Notes under the pieces: model-generated
Seen by the model: the letters and a program-made list of their open reading frames with translations, nothing else
What the model was told of the DNA's origin: nothing
The model's database searches: none
In this document: one piece after another, positions 14,000 through 20,612 of the stretch
Position numbering within the stretch: position 1 is the stretch's first letter
Layout: every line of letters starts with the position of its first letter
Program-made: the position numbers and the translations under genes
Assembly: GCA_050253535.1 (NCBI GenBank)
Contig: JBFWIW010000056.1
Coordinates: forward strand, 1 to 20,612
From: JBFWIW01 sp050253535
GTDB taxonomy: Bacteria; Bacillota; Clostridia; Oscillospirales; Oscillospiraceae
Direction of reading: 5' to 3'
DNA length: 20,612 bases

Positions 14000-15010
14000 T
14001 TATTTGTGGTCAACTGTATACATATACTCGATGAGGTCGATGACCTTGTTGCTGTAACCCCACTCGTTATCGTACCAGGATACTACCTTCACAAAGGTGT
14101 CTGTGAGGGCAATACCCGCGTTTGCGTCGAAAGTGGAAGTATGCGGATCATGCAGAAAGTCTGCAGAGACAACGTCTTCGTCGGTATAGCCAAGAATACC
14201 CTTCAGTTCGCCCTCGGAGGCAGCCTTCATCGCGGCGCAGATCTCATCATACTTCGCGGGCTTTGCGAGATTGACTGTGAGGTCGACGACAGAGACATCA
14301 AGGGTGGGGATGCGGAACGCCATACCCGTGAGCTTGCCGTTTAATTCGGGGATAACCTTTCCAACAGCCTTAGCTGCGCCGGTGGACGAGGGAATGATGT
14401 TGCCGGCAGCCGCTCTGCCGCCGCGCCAGTCCTTCACGGAGACGCCGTCAACTGTCTTCTGCGTAGCTGTAGTGGAGTGAACGGTGGTCATGAGGCCATC
14501 AGTAATGCCCCAATTGTCATGTAAAACCTTTGCTATAGGAGCAAGGCAGTTCGTCGTGCAGGATGCGTTGGACACAAAATTCATTGAAGTGTCGTACTTC
14601 TTATTGTTGACGCCCATAACGAACATCGGAGTTGCGTCCTTTGAGGGCGCGGACATTATGACTTTCTTTGCTCCCGCCTTGATGTGACCTTCAGCCTTTT
14701 CCTGAGTCAGGAATAGACCGGTGGACTCAACGACATACTCAGCGCCGAGCTTACCCCAGGGAAGATTTGCGGGATCTTTTTCGCTGGTGACAGCTATTTC
14801 CCTGCCATTTACAATAAGGCTGTGATCAGTGAAGGAAACTGTGCCGTTAAATTTTCCGTGCATCGAGTCGTACTTCAGCATATAAGCCATGTAGTCAGGG
14901 TTTATCAGGTCGTTTATGCCTACAACCTCGATGTCTTTATGGTCGAGACTGGCTCTGAAAACGAGGCGACCAATACGACCGAAACCATTGATGCCGATTT
15001 TGATACTCAT
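14000..15010 (-). CDS. gap: Glyceraldehyde-3-phosphate dehydrogenase
   Basis: This 336-residue glycolytic enzyme oxidises glyceraldehyde-3-phosphate to 1,3-bisphosphoglycerate. The Rossmann start is INGFGRIGR (residues 7-15). The catalytic C151 sits in SNASCTTNCLAP, H178 is in TTVHSTT, and the family end SWYDNEWGYSNKVIDL is intact. I choose ATG 15010 because GGAGGT precedes it by the usual distance; the frame extends 7 codons upstream to 15031 without a ribosome binding site. It has its own promoter, and it looks monocistronic, with no pgk or tpi next to it. D34 in GINDL suggests NAD preference. Confidence 0.97.
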   Translation of the reverse strand: MSIKIGINGFGRIGRLVFRASLDHKDIEVVGINDLINPDYMAYMLKYDSMHGKFNGTVSFTDHSLIVNGREIAVTSEKDPANLPWGKLGAEYVVESTGLFLTQEKAEGHIKAGAKKVIMSAPSKDATPMFVMGVNNKKYDTSMNFVSNASCTTNCLAPIAKVLHDNWGITDGLMTTVHSTTATQKTVDGVSVKDWRGGRAAAGNIIPSSTGAAKAVGKVIPELNGKLTGMAFRIPTLDVSVVDLTVNLAKPAKYDEICAAMKAASEGELKGILGYTDEDVVSADFLHDPHTSTFDANAGIALTDTFVKVVSWYDNEWGYSNKVIDLIEYMYTVDHK

Positions 15011-15062
15011 AATTCTACCTCCGTAATACAATCTGATTTTTAGAACAAATTAGCACTTATAC

Positions 15063-15091
15063 AGTATAACCCGGCAACTGTAAAAAATCAA
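15063..15091 (-). promoter_or_regulatory. Promoter of gap
   Basis: On the minus strand, TTGATT (15091-15086), a 17-bp spacer and TATACT (15068-15063) lie about 50 nt before the gap start codon. Confidence 0.65.
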
Positions 15092-15150
15092 AATGTTTTT
15101 GCAGTTTTTTTCACAAACTCTTAAAATTTGACACATTTTACTAATTCTCA

Positions 15151-15179
15151 TTGTAAGTATGTAGTGTTTTTGTTATAAT
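15151..15179 (+). promoter_or_regulatory. Promoter of the kinase-like gene
   Basis: TTGTAA (15151-15156), a 17-bp spacer and TATAAT (15174-15179) predict a start near 15186. A TTGACA at 15128-15133 has no good -10 at standard spacing. Confidence 0.6.
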
Positions 15180-15211
15180 TGTCGTGCGATTTTCTTTAAA
15201 ACAGGAGTATA

Positions 15212-15283
15212 ATGTGCCATTTCCGTAAACCCTATTTGCAGTTTAAGGAGGGCAGCGTAAAAAGACCGGTTACCGACAATTAA
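15212..15283 (+). CDS. Possible 23-residue leader peptide
   Basis: A short ORF starts at an ATG placed four bases after AGGAG (15203-15207) and within about 30 nt of the predicted transcription start. It begins MCHFRKPY, is basic, and stops 15 nt before the ATG of the kinase-like gene, with that gene's GGAG in between. It resembles no known peptide. The ribosome binding site is better than that of the main gene, so coupling is possible; chance cannot be excluded. Confidence 0.35.
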   Translation: MCHFRKPYLQFKEGSVKRPVTDN

Positions 15284-15298
15284 TATGGAGAAGTGTTT

Positions 15299-16378
15299 AT
15301 GCTTTCTGAGCTCGCCACAATTTTTGAGCTGTACCGTGAAGCTATACTGGCTGTCCACGATGGTAAAGTAATATATATGAACCGTGCCGCGAGGAAGCTT
15401 TTCCCCTCGGGGCTATATGGTGATGCGCTTTTTGCCGTTTTTCCCCATGAATATCTCGATGCAGAGTCAGAAATCTTTGCTTGTACCGTCAATATCGGCG
15501 GCATGGATATAAGTGCCGTCATTTCATCACTCGAAGAGGCAAAGCTTATAAGCCTGCTCATCCCCGAAACGCAGCCGGATGACGCTTCCTTAGTTCCGTT
15601 CGAACGGGCTAACTCCGCCATAAAAAATGCGATGGCCGTATTTAGCATGGCCTCCGGGCTGTTAAGCCGCCAGATAGAGGCGGATGGGAACGCCGAAATC
15701 AACCGCTATTGCGCAATGCTTAGCCATAGCTACCATAGCCTTTTACGGATAACCGAAAATTTTGCCCAGGTGTGCGGTGGCCTTAGTTCAAATATACATC
15801 CTGGTGTATTCGACCTTGTAAAACTCTGTACCGAACTCGTTAACACGGTCTCTTGCCTTGCGTCAAACAGGGGCATCGGCATCACGTTCAAAACAACCCT
15901 GTCACAGCTTCGTATTTATGGTGATCCGGACGGTATCGAGCGCATGCTTTTGAACCTTCTTTCCAACAGCCTCAAAAACACAGACAGCGGAGGACGGATT
16001 GCTCTCTCATTAGCGGAAAGTAAAGCCCGCGCCATCCTCACCGTATCAGATACGGGCCGTGGTATCCGCCCGGAAATAATGACTACCCTATTTAACAGAT
16101 ATACAGCCCCTTCGGACATAGACGAGGAGCCCTCCGGTGCAGGGCTTGGTCTCTCCATTGTCAGACAGACAGCCGCCATGTACGGTGGCAGCGTTATGGC
16201 GGAGAGCCGCCCGGGCAGCGGTACCCGCGTGACGGTTATGCTCCCCATAACAACGCCTGAGTCCTCCGGGCTCAAAACACAGATCACGGAATATGAGAGT
16301 CATGGCCTCTCCACCGTACTCACTGAACTCTCCGACGTTTTGGGGTATGAATGTTATTTCGCGAAATACATGGATTAG
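15299..16378 (+). CDS. Histidine-kinase-like protein lacking a canonical H-box
   Basis: This 359-residue protein appears cytoplasmic. Residues 1-60 look like a small PAS-type sensor (VHDGKVIYMNRAARKLF). Two helices follow at about 101-160 where a dimerisation/phosphotransfer domain should be, but the expected His-Glu-Leu-Arg pattern is absent: the helix reads AMAVFSMASGLLSRQ. The ATPase is intact: N-box NLLSNSLKN (219-227), G1 DTGRGI (251-256) and G2 GAGLGLS (280-286). A 40-residue unknown tail follows. There is no response regulator next to it. It may bind ATP and act without histidine phosphorylation, or be a divergent kinase using H143 or H146. ATG 15299 is eight bases after GGAG; GTG 15293 is too close. 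Confidence 0.8.
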   Translation: MLSELATIFELYREAILAVHDGKVIYMNRAARKLFPSGLYGDALFAVFPHEYLDAESEIFACTVNIGGMDISAVISSLEEAKLISLLIPETQPDDASLVPFERANSAIKNAMAVFSMASGLLSRQIEADGNAEINRYCAMLSHSYHSLLRITENFAQVCGGLSSNIHPGVFDLVKLCTELVNTVSCLASNRGIGITFKTTLSQLRIYGDPDGIERMLLNLLSNSLKNTDSGGRIALSLAESKARAILTVSDTGRGIRPEIMTTLFNRYTAPSDIDEEPSGAGLGLSIVRQTAAMYGGSVMAESRPGSGTRVTVMLPITTPESSGLKTQITEYESHGLSTVLTELSDVLGYECYFAKYMD

Positions 16379-16385
16379 ATAGTCT

Positions 16386-16413
16386 AAGGGCGCGGCAAAT
16401 GCCGCGCCCTTTT
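16386..16413 (+). terminator. Terminator of the kinase-like gene
   Basis: An 11-bp AAGGGCGCGGC/GCCGCGCCCTT stem with an AAAT loop is followed by TT and then ATC on the plus strand. It is shared with the convergent htrA gene, though the minus strand has a poorer T-run. Confidence 0.85.
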
Positions 16414-16451
16414 ATCGCATTGACCAATCATTTTTTATCTAATTAGTAACC

Positions 16452-18044
16452 TTAGCCGATACTCGGGAACTGAGAACCTCCACCGTAACCTCCGCTTCCG
16501 AAACTATCGCCCGCCGAACCGGAGGGATTAACAGTTGTATCGGAGTTATCGGTTGTCTGCTCTGTCGGGAGATCTTCGTCAAAAGTCACCGTGAGATTTA
16601 ATGTATCTCCGGAACGGTACACTGTTATTGGCGCTATATCCCCCGCCGAACAGTTTTTCAGTGCGGACTTCAGTTCTTCTACTGAGGATATCTGCACATC
16701 GCCGACGGCAGTTATGATGTCGCCCGTCATTATGCCCGCTTTCTCAGCGCAGGAGCCTGCGTTAACAGAGTTTACATAGGCGCCCTCCGGCATATTGTAG
16801 TATTGGGTAACGTAACTTGTAATGTCCATTACGCTTACGCCGAGATATGCCTTGCCCGTTACGTAGCCATTCTCAATGAGTTGGGAGGCTATATCCATAG
16901 CGTCATTTATCGGAATGGCGAAACCGAGTCCCTCGACGCCGGAATCGGAATACTTTGCGGTCACAATCCCTATGACCTCACCCTTGGAATTATAGACCGG
17001 ACCGCCGGAGTTACCGGCGTTCACGGCTGCGTCAATCTGAAACATGTCTATTGACGTGGAGTCGTCGGCTACGATCGTTCTGTCAAGCGCGCTGACCATG
17101 CCGCCGGTCATTGTGTAGGCGAGCTCTCCAAGTGGGTTGCCAACCGTGTAAACGGTCTCGCCAACCTTCATGGCAGAGGAATCGCCGATGACAACCGGGG
17201 AGAGTCCCTCGGCGTCTATTTTAATCACGGCAACGTCGTTGTCTTCCTCATAACCGACTATGCTCGCCTTATATGTTGTTCCGTCATGCAGCATTACGGT
17301 CAGGTCATAGCCATACTGCGCGGCGTATTCTATAACATGGTTGTTAGTGAGGATGTATCCGTCGGTCGAGATAATGAATCCGGAGCCGGATACCGCGGAG
17401 GATGTGTTCTGGCCGAATATATTTGTTGTGGTAATCGCCGTGGTAATACCGACGACCTGCTTGCAGGCCAGGTCATAAATTTCGTCACCTGTCAAAACGT
17501 CTCCCGTATACGTCCCGTTGGTGCTCGACACGCCAGTCGTGCCGGAAGCCGTGGAACCAAGCACGACCTGATTCGTTTTGCTTTCCTTGCTGAGTCGGTA
17601 TTCCGTCCCGTAATACCCGCCGATCATACCAGCAGCTGAACTCAAAATAACGCATACAAGGACGAGGCTGAAGACTCTCATAAAACCGTGCCCGCGGTTC
17701 TTCTTTTTTGGTTCGCCGTTCTGCGGTTCATATGCATGATTGCCGGGTGCGTGGAAACTGGGGGAAAAATATTTTTCTTCTTCTTCATCGGCCGACTTGT
17801 ATACAGGCGATTTCCACGGGTCTGTATAGGCTTCGCCAGACTCCTTCGCCGCATAGGTGTCCTGTTTTATAACCGGGTCGATATAGTTCTTGGCTTCTGC
17901 GGACTGGAAAGGAGATACACCTGACTCCGTGGGTTCATGGTTAAAGAAATCGGAACCTGGCTCTTCCGGTATATTTCCCGCCTTCGGTTCATTGCTTGCC
18001 GAAGGCTCAGCTTTTTCATCGTTTTCGTTATAGTTATAGTTCAT
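16452..18044 (-). CDS. htrA: HtrA/DegP-family membrane serine protease with PDZ domain
   Basis: This 530-residue envelope protease has a long acidic, low-complexity cytoplasmic N-terminus (1-115) and one membrane anchor (about 122-145). A trypsin-like domain with the full triad follows (H236 in NNHVIE, D270 in EDNDVAVIKI, S346 in GNSGGPV), then one PDZ domain (about 398-490) and a Gly/Ser-rich tail. Surface HtrA proteins degrade or refold misfolded exported proteins. The ribosome binding site AAAGGAG (18053-18059 region) sets the start. A possible extended -10 promoter lies about 290 nt upstream. In low-GC Gram-positives htrA is often under CssRS control; I see no such site. Confidence 0.95.
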   Translation of the reverse strand: MNYNYNENDEKAEPSASNEPKAGNIPEEPGSDFFNHEPTESGVSPFQSAEAKNYIDPVIKQDTYAAKESGEAYTDPWKSPVYKSADEEEEKYFSPSFHAPGNHAYEPQNGEPKKKNRGHGFMRVFSLVLVCVILSSAAGMIGGYYGTEYRLSKESKTNQVVLGSTASGTTGVSSTNGTYTGDVLTGDEIYDLACKQVVGITTAITTTNIFGQNTSSAVSGSGFIISTDGYILTNNHVIEYAAQYGYDLTVMLHDGTTYKASIVGYEEDNDVAVIKIDAEGLSPVVIGDSSAMKVGETVYTVGNPLGELAYTMTGGMVSALDRTIVADDSTSIDMFQIDAAVNAGNSGGPVYNSKGEVIGIVTAKYSDSGVEGLGFAIPINDAMDIASQLIENGYVTGKAYLGVSVMDITSYVTQYYNMPEGAYVNSVNAGSCAEKAGIMTGDIITAVGDVQISSVEELKSALKNCSAGDIAPITVYRSGDTLNLTVTFDEDLPTEQTTDNSDTTVNPSGSAGDSFGSGGYGGGSQFPSIG

Positions 18045-18331
18045 TGTACTTTCTCCTTTCTAAGTGACGGTGTGGGCTTTCGCTCACCTGAACTATATTT
18101 CTTTTTTATAGCTTGATAATAACTCCGCTTTGTGTATAAAACATGAATAGAATATAAACAATTATTTATAGTTTTAAGAACAATTCTCTGCTTGTAAGCC
18201 TACAATACATTATTTTATCAGAATTAATAATCACAAAATAATATTCAAAAGGAGTCCCCCGCGCCGAGGACGTACTCAAGCGTATGAAACCTGTACGTCC
18301 GTATATGCGTTTAAAAACCGCTTGTGCAGTT

Positions 18332-18340
18332 ATTATATCA
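18332..18340 (-). promoter_or_regulatory. Extended -10 promoter candidate for htrA
   Basis: TGATATAAT on the minus strand is an extended -10 element; no good -35 is seen. It would give an htrA leader of about 280 nt. Confidence 0.4.
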
Positions 18341-18405
18341 GAAACAGGCAAAAACATTCCGCAGAGATTTATTTTAAGTATTACCCTCTTTTTATCCCGG
18401 AACAA

Positions 18406-18455
18406 TAAAAATGGCGTTTCACCGAAAGCCAGCTCCCGGTGAAACGCCATTTTTA
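18406..18455. terminator. Terminator of the SDR gene (bidirectional)
   Basis: A perfect 19-bp inverted repeat (18406-18424 with 18437-18455) has A-runs and T-runs on both sides and a 12-nt loop. On the minus strand it lies about 55 nt after the SDR stop. Confidence 0.92.
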
Positions 18456-18508
18456 TATGAAATTATCTTTTGAGATTCGCTGTTTACACAAAAGCAGTAA
18501 CAGCATTT

Positions 18509-19252
18509 TTATGACATATACACTCCGCCTGTTACATCCAGCGTGCAGCCGGTTATATAGCGCGACTCCTCACACGCCAGAAAACCGATTACCATAGCTA
18601 TATCCTCAGGCACACCAATACGCCCAAGGGGAACAGTCTTCGGGTCAAAATGAGTGAAATTTTTTGTCATATCTGTCGCCACGAAGGCAGGAGAGACTGC
18701 ATTTACGTTTATCTGATACTTTGCCGCCTGCTTTGCAAGGGCCATTGTAAGTGATATGATGGCGCCCTTGGACGCGGCGTAGTTTGCAGCCGTGGCGATT
18801 CCTCCTATGCGGCCGGAGATTGAAGCGACATTTATTATCTTGCCGTAATTATAATCACGCATCATCATTACGGCTTTGCGGGAACAGAGATAGGTGCCGC
18901 GGACATTTATCTCCATCGCCTTATCCCACATAGCTGCGTCAAGCTCGTCTATTGTAGCGACGGGGCATATTCCCGCGCAATTGACAAGTATATGCAGCCT
19001 GCCGAATTCTTTTTCACAGACAGCAAACAGGTTTTCAATATCGTCATTGGAAGAGACATCCGTCTTTACGGCTATCGCCCGGCAGCCATATTTTTTGCTT
19101 ATTTCATTAGCTGCGGCCTCAGCTGATTCAAGTCTCAAATCAGCTATAATTATACCTGCGGCGCCGTGCTTTGCTATTTCTTCCGCCGTTCCCTTTCCTA
19201 TACCGGAAGCAGATCCCGTTACAATTGCAAACTGACCGTCAAACTTTTTCAT
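18509..19252 (-). CDS. Short-chain dehydrogenase/reductase, FabG-like
   Basis: This 247-residue classical SDR is an NAD(P)H-dependent oxidoreductase. The cofactor motif TGSASGIG is at 12-19, NCAG at 91-94, and the catalytic S144, Y158 and K162 are in place. The C-terminus GCTLDVTGGVYMS has the usual dimer-contact pattern. D38 in IIADLR, after the second strand, favours NAD. Substrates in this family range from 3-oxoacyl-ACP to sugars and sterols, and nothing nearby points to one: it is a single gene, divergent from thiW. ATG 19252 is chosen for AAAGGAG upstream; an earlier ATG at 19291 lacks a site. Confidence 0.9.
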   Translation of the reverse strand: MKKFDGQFAIVTGSASGIGKGTAEEIAKHGAAGIIIADLRLESAEAAANEISKKYGCRAIAVKTDVSSNDDIENLFAVCEKEFGRLHILVNCAGICPVATIDELDAAMWDKAMEINVRGTYLCSRKAVMMMRDYNYGKIINVASISGRIGGIATAANYAASKGAIISLTMALAKQAAKYQINVNAVSPAFVATDMTKNFTHFDPKTVPLGRIGVPEDIAMVIGFLACEESRYITGCTLDVTGGVYMS

Positions 19253-19314
19253 TTTTATTTCTCCTTTTATAAAAATTCTTTGATTGGACACTGTTTTAAA
19301 ATAGGCATTCTATA

Positions 19315-19343
19315 TTGACATCAACTTTTGCATATGTTATACC
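19315..19343 (+). promoter_or_regulatory. Promoter of the TPP riboswitch-thiW transcript
   Basis: A perfect TTGACA (19315-19320), a 17-bp spacer ending in an extended TGT, and TATACC (19338-19343) put the start about 12 nt before the riboswitch. Confidence 0.8.
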
Positions 19344-19360
19344 TAATTACAATTGAATAA

Positions 19361-19453
19361 TGTAACGGGGAGCTTGCAGTACAGGCTGAGAGGGAATTTT
19401 GTTGAATTCCGACCCGTAAACCTGATTTGGATAATGCCAACGTAGGGATTACA
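19361..19453 (+). promoter_or_regulatory. TPP (thi-box) riboswitch
   Basis: The conserved core is complete: ACGGGGAGC, then GGCTGAGAGGG, GACCC, AACCTGATTTGG, TAATGCCAACG and TAGGGA. The P1 helix TGTAA/TTACA closes it. It binds thiamine pyrophosphate. An intrinsic terminator follows, so ligand binding should stop transcription of thiW. Confidence 0.97.
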
Positions 19454-19468
19454 TGCTTAAGCTTTTTT

Positions 19469-19501
19469 ATGGGATGTGTCTTTACGGCATATCCCATTTT
19501 T
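19469..19501 (+). terminator. Riboswitch-controlled terminator before thiW
   Basis: ATGGGATGTG (19469-19478) pairs with CATATCCCAT (19488-19497), with one wobble, followed by TTTT. AGGGAT at the riboswitch 3' end can compete for the same ATCCC, giving a plausible antiterminator. Confidence 0.85.
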
Positions 19502-19523
19502 AATTGACAGGAGATACCAAAAA

Positions 19524-20027
19524 ATGTCCAATGTAAAAAGAATTGCTCTTGCAGGCATACTTACAGCAGTGGGTGTGATCACGTCAACATTCTATATCCC
19601 GGTCGGTGCCGCAAAATGTTTCCCCATCCAGGCTATAATAAATATACTGTCCGGTGTATTTCTCGGGCCTGCATATGCTGTAGGAGTTGCTTTTTCCACT
19701 TCGACTTTACGTGTTCTGCTTGGAACCGGCAGTATACTGGCATACCCCGGCAGTATGATCGGGGCGCTGTGCTGTGCACTTCTCTATAAATATACTCATA
19801 ATCTCTATCTTACTTATATCGGTGAAGTTATCGGAACCGGAATTTTGGGCGCACTCGCGGCCTATCCTCTTGTTACGCTGTTTTTACCTGTGCAGGCTGC
19901 CATTTTCACTTATGTGTTGCCTTTCGTTATAAGTTCCTTCGTGGGTTCCACCATTTCAATAATTATAATTAGTATTCTCCAGCGCGTAAAAATATTGGAT
20001 AAACTGCTGAATAATATTAATTTATAA
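19524..20027 (+). CDS. thiW: ThiW, thiamine-precursor uptake membrane protein
   Basis: This 167-residue integral membrane protein has about five hydrophobic helices. ThiW proteins are predicted substrate-binding (S) components of ECF-type transporters, importing the thiazole moiety or a thiamine precursor. The start RIALAGILTAVGVITSTFYIPVG and AKCFPIQAIINILSGVFLGP are typical of the family. The TPP riboswitch directly upstream gives strong support. ATG 19524 follows AGGAGAT with correct spacing; the frame's earlier ATG at 19476 would start inside the terminator hairpin. No energising ECF module and no thiM, thiE or thiD follow it in the window; the next gene is convergent, so it seems to stand alone. 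Confidence 0.92.
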   Translation: MSNVKRIALAGILTAVGVITSTFYIPVGAAKCFPIQAIINILSGVFLGPAYAVGVAFSTSTLRVLLGTGSILAYPGSMIGALCCALLYKYTHNLYLTYIGEVIGTGILGALAAYPLVTLFLPVQAAIFTYVLPFVISSFVGSTISIIIISILQRVKILDKLLNNINL

Positions 20028-20038
20028 TGCTTTTATAG

Positions 20039-20612
20039 TTACTGCAGATTTTTTATTGAATTGAGTTCCATTACAAATATCCTGTGCGCCTCCCTGGCCG
20101 CCTTTATTCCTCCGGCGATCTTAAATATAAGGCGATAATTTTTCGGCAGAGATTCAATCGCACTTTGGTCGGTAAAATATAATGTCTTTTTATAATAAAT
20201 CCCATCCCCAAAAGCCTCTATCTCTTTAGGCAAGTCGATTCCCCACTGAATAGCCGCGCCCGTTTTTTTAAGAGACGGATGTCTCCCTGCATGCCTTGCC
20301 GTTAATTTCGAATAGGCGTCAAAAATCACTGTGACATCCTTGAATTTGTCGCGCAGTTTTAAAAACAGCGTTTCAACATCCTGACCCAAGAGATACATCA
20401 GCAGACCCTCTGCAATCACGAGCACGGGCCTTCTATGAAACGCAATACCATCCATCCATTCCCAATCGGTTACGGAAGACGAAACAAATCTATAGTTATC
20501 CGTTTCACTGTAAAGTTGTTTTTTTATATCAATAACCTGCGAAAAATCAAGATCGTACCAAATTTTTGCAGGAAATCCGATGCGTTTTGCCCTCGCATCT
20601 AACCCGCAACCC
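20039..20612 (-). CDS. Leucine-carboxyl-methyltransferase-family SAM methyltransferase (5' partial)
   Basis: The frame is open from the window edge to the stop at 20039, so the gene is cut at its 5' end; about 190 residues are visible. It begins at the SAM-binding motif GCGLDARAKRIGFP, followed by WYDLDFSQVID, then a VSSSVTDWEW segment and VIAEGLLMYL. This is the order of the LCMT/PPM1 and Tcm-like O-methyltransferases (TIGR00027/PF04072-type). The substrate is unknown; bacterial members methylate carboxyl or hydroxyl groups of small molecules. It is convergent with thiW, with only 11 nt between the stops and no clear terminator. An internal ATG at 20455 is not the start because the conserved motif lies upstream of it. 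Confidence 0.85.
   Translation of the reverse strand, partial: GCGLDARAKRIGFPAKIWYDLDFSQVIDIKKQLYSETDNYRFVSSSVTDWEWMDGIAFHRRPVLVIAEGLLMYLLGQDVETLFLKLRDKFKDVTVIFDAYSKLTARHAGRHPSLKKTGAAIQWGIDLPKEIEAFGDGIYYKKTLYFTDQSAIESLPKNYRLIFKIAGGIKAAREAHRIFVMELNSIKNLQ

Larger units (their letters stand above)
18045..18508 (-). other. Long leader and spacer upstream of htrA
   Basis: No convincing gene is present; the open frame at 18166-18450 begins inside a terminator stem. On the minus strand it holds a GGACGTAC/GTACGTCC hairpin (18268-18300) and an alternative CAAGCG/CGCTTG pairing. A small GAAA-capped hairpin sits near the htrA ribosome binding site (18068-18085). Most of the rest is AT-rich and shows nothing recognisable. 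Confidence 0.5.

Noticed and set aside
18166..18450. 94-residue minus-strand open frame upstream of htrA
   Set aside because: It begins inside the perfect 19-bp terminator stem of the SDR gene, has no ribosome binding site, and its composition is unlike that of the neighbouring genes.
19476..19523. N-terminal extension of ThiW from ATG 19476
   Set aside because: It would start inside the riboswitch-controlled terminator; AGGAGAT marks ATG 19524.
1..20612. CRISPR array, tRNA/rRNA gene, prophage or toxin-antitoxin module
   Set aside because: Read on both strands without finding regularly spaced repeats, tRNA cloverleaf signatures, rRNA sequence, phage genes or toxin-antitoxin pairs.

Overview
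The window reads as chromosomal DNA of a strictly anaerobic, spore-forming member of the Clostridia. The evidence is a yabP-yabQ-divIC-yabR sporulation/division block, a Re-type citrate synthase (a family known from anaerobes), AGGAGG-type ribosome binding sites throughout, clear sigma-A-like promoters, and many GC-rich hairpin terminators. No phage, CRISPR array, full insertion sequence, tRNA or rRNA is visible. The only mobile-looking DNA is a ~154-bp MITE-like inverted-repeat element.

Layout. 1-937: 3' end of a KdpD-like sensor kinase and the complete kdpE response regulator. 1098-2687 (-): metG, preceded by a long, strongly structured leader. 2986-3176 (+): an apparently independent structured RNA with its own terminator, possibly 6S-RNA-like. 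3178-3945 (-): Cof-type HAD phosphatase, with a terminator placed only 24 nt before its start codon. 4216-5942 (-): yabP, yabQ, divIC and yabR, with the MITE-like element between divIC and yabR. 6253-7533 (+): membrane-anchored G5/M23 cell-wall endopeptidase with a promoter and a WalR-type direct repeat. 7846-13751 (-): an operon with a small unknown ORF, Re-citrate synthase, a GntR/FCD regulator, an isocitrate/isopropylmalate-type dehydrogenase and an aconitase-family hydratase. 14000-15010 (-): gap (GAPDH). 15299-16378 (+): an unusual histidine-kinase-like protein without a recognisable H-box. 16452-18044 (-): HtrA-type membrane protease. 18509-19252 (-): SDR oxidoreductase. 19361-20027 (+): TPP riboswitch and thiW. 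20039-20612 (-): partial leucine-carboxyl-methyltransferase-family enzyme running off the window.

How the genes fit together. The operon at 7846-13751 encodes the three steps from oxaloacetate plus acetyl-CoA through citrate and isocitrate to 2-oxoglutarate, with a regulator inside it. In anaerobes this branch mainly feeds glutamate synthesis. Its promoter carries a perfect TTGTATACAA palindrome just downstream of the -10, a plausible operator for the operon's own GntR protein. The yab block and the M23 peptidase are divergently transcribed, and both concern the cell envelope or spore envelope.

Nothing here amounts to a clearly new multi-gene system. The parts most worth a second look are RNA and regulatory: the orphan structured RNA, the metG leader with mutually exclusive pairings, the attenuator-like leader of the HAD gene, the MITE that seems to supply the yabR promoter, and the H-box-less kinase.
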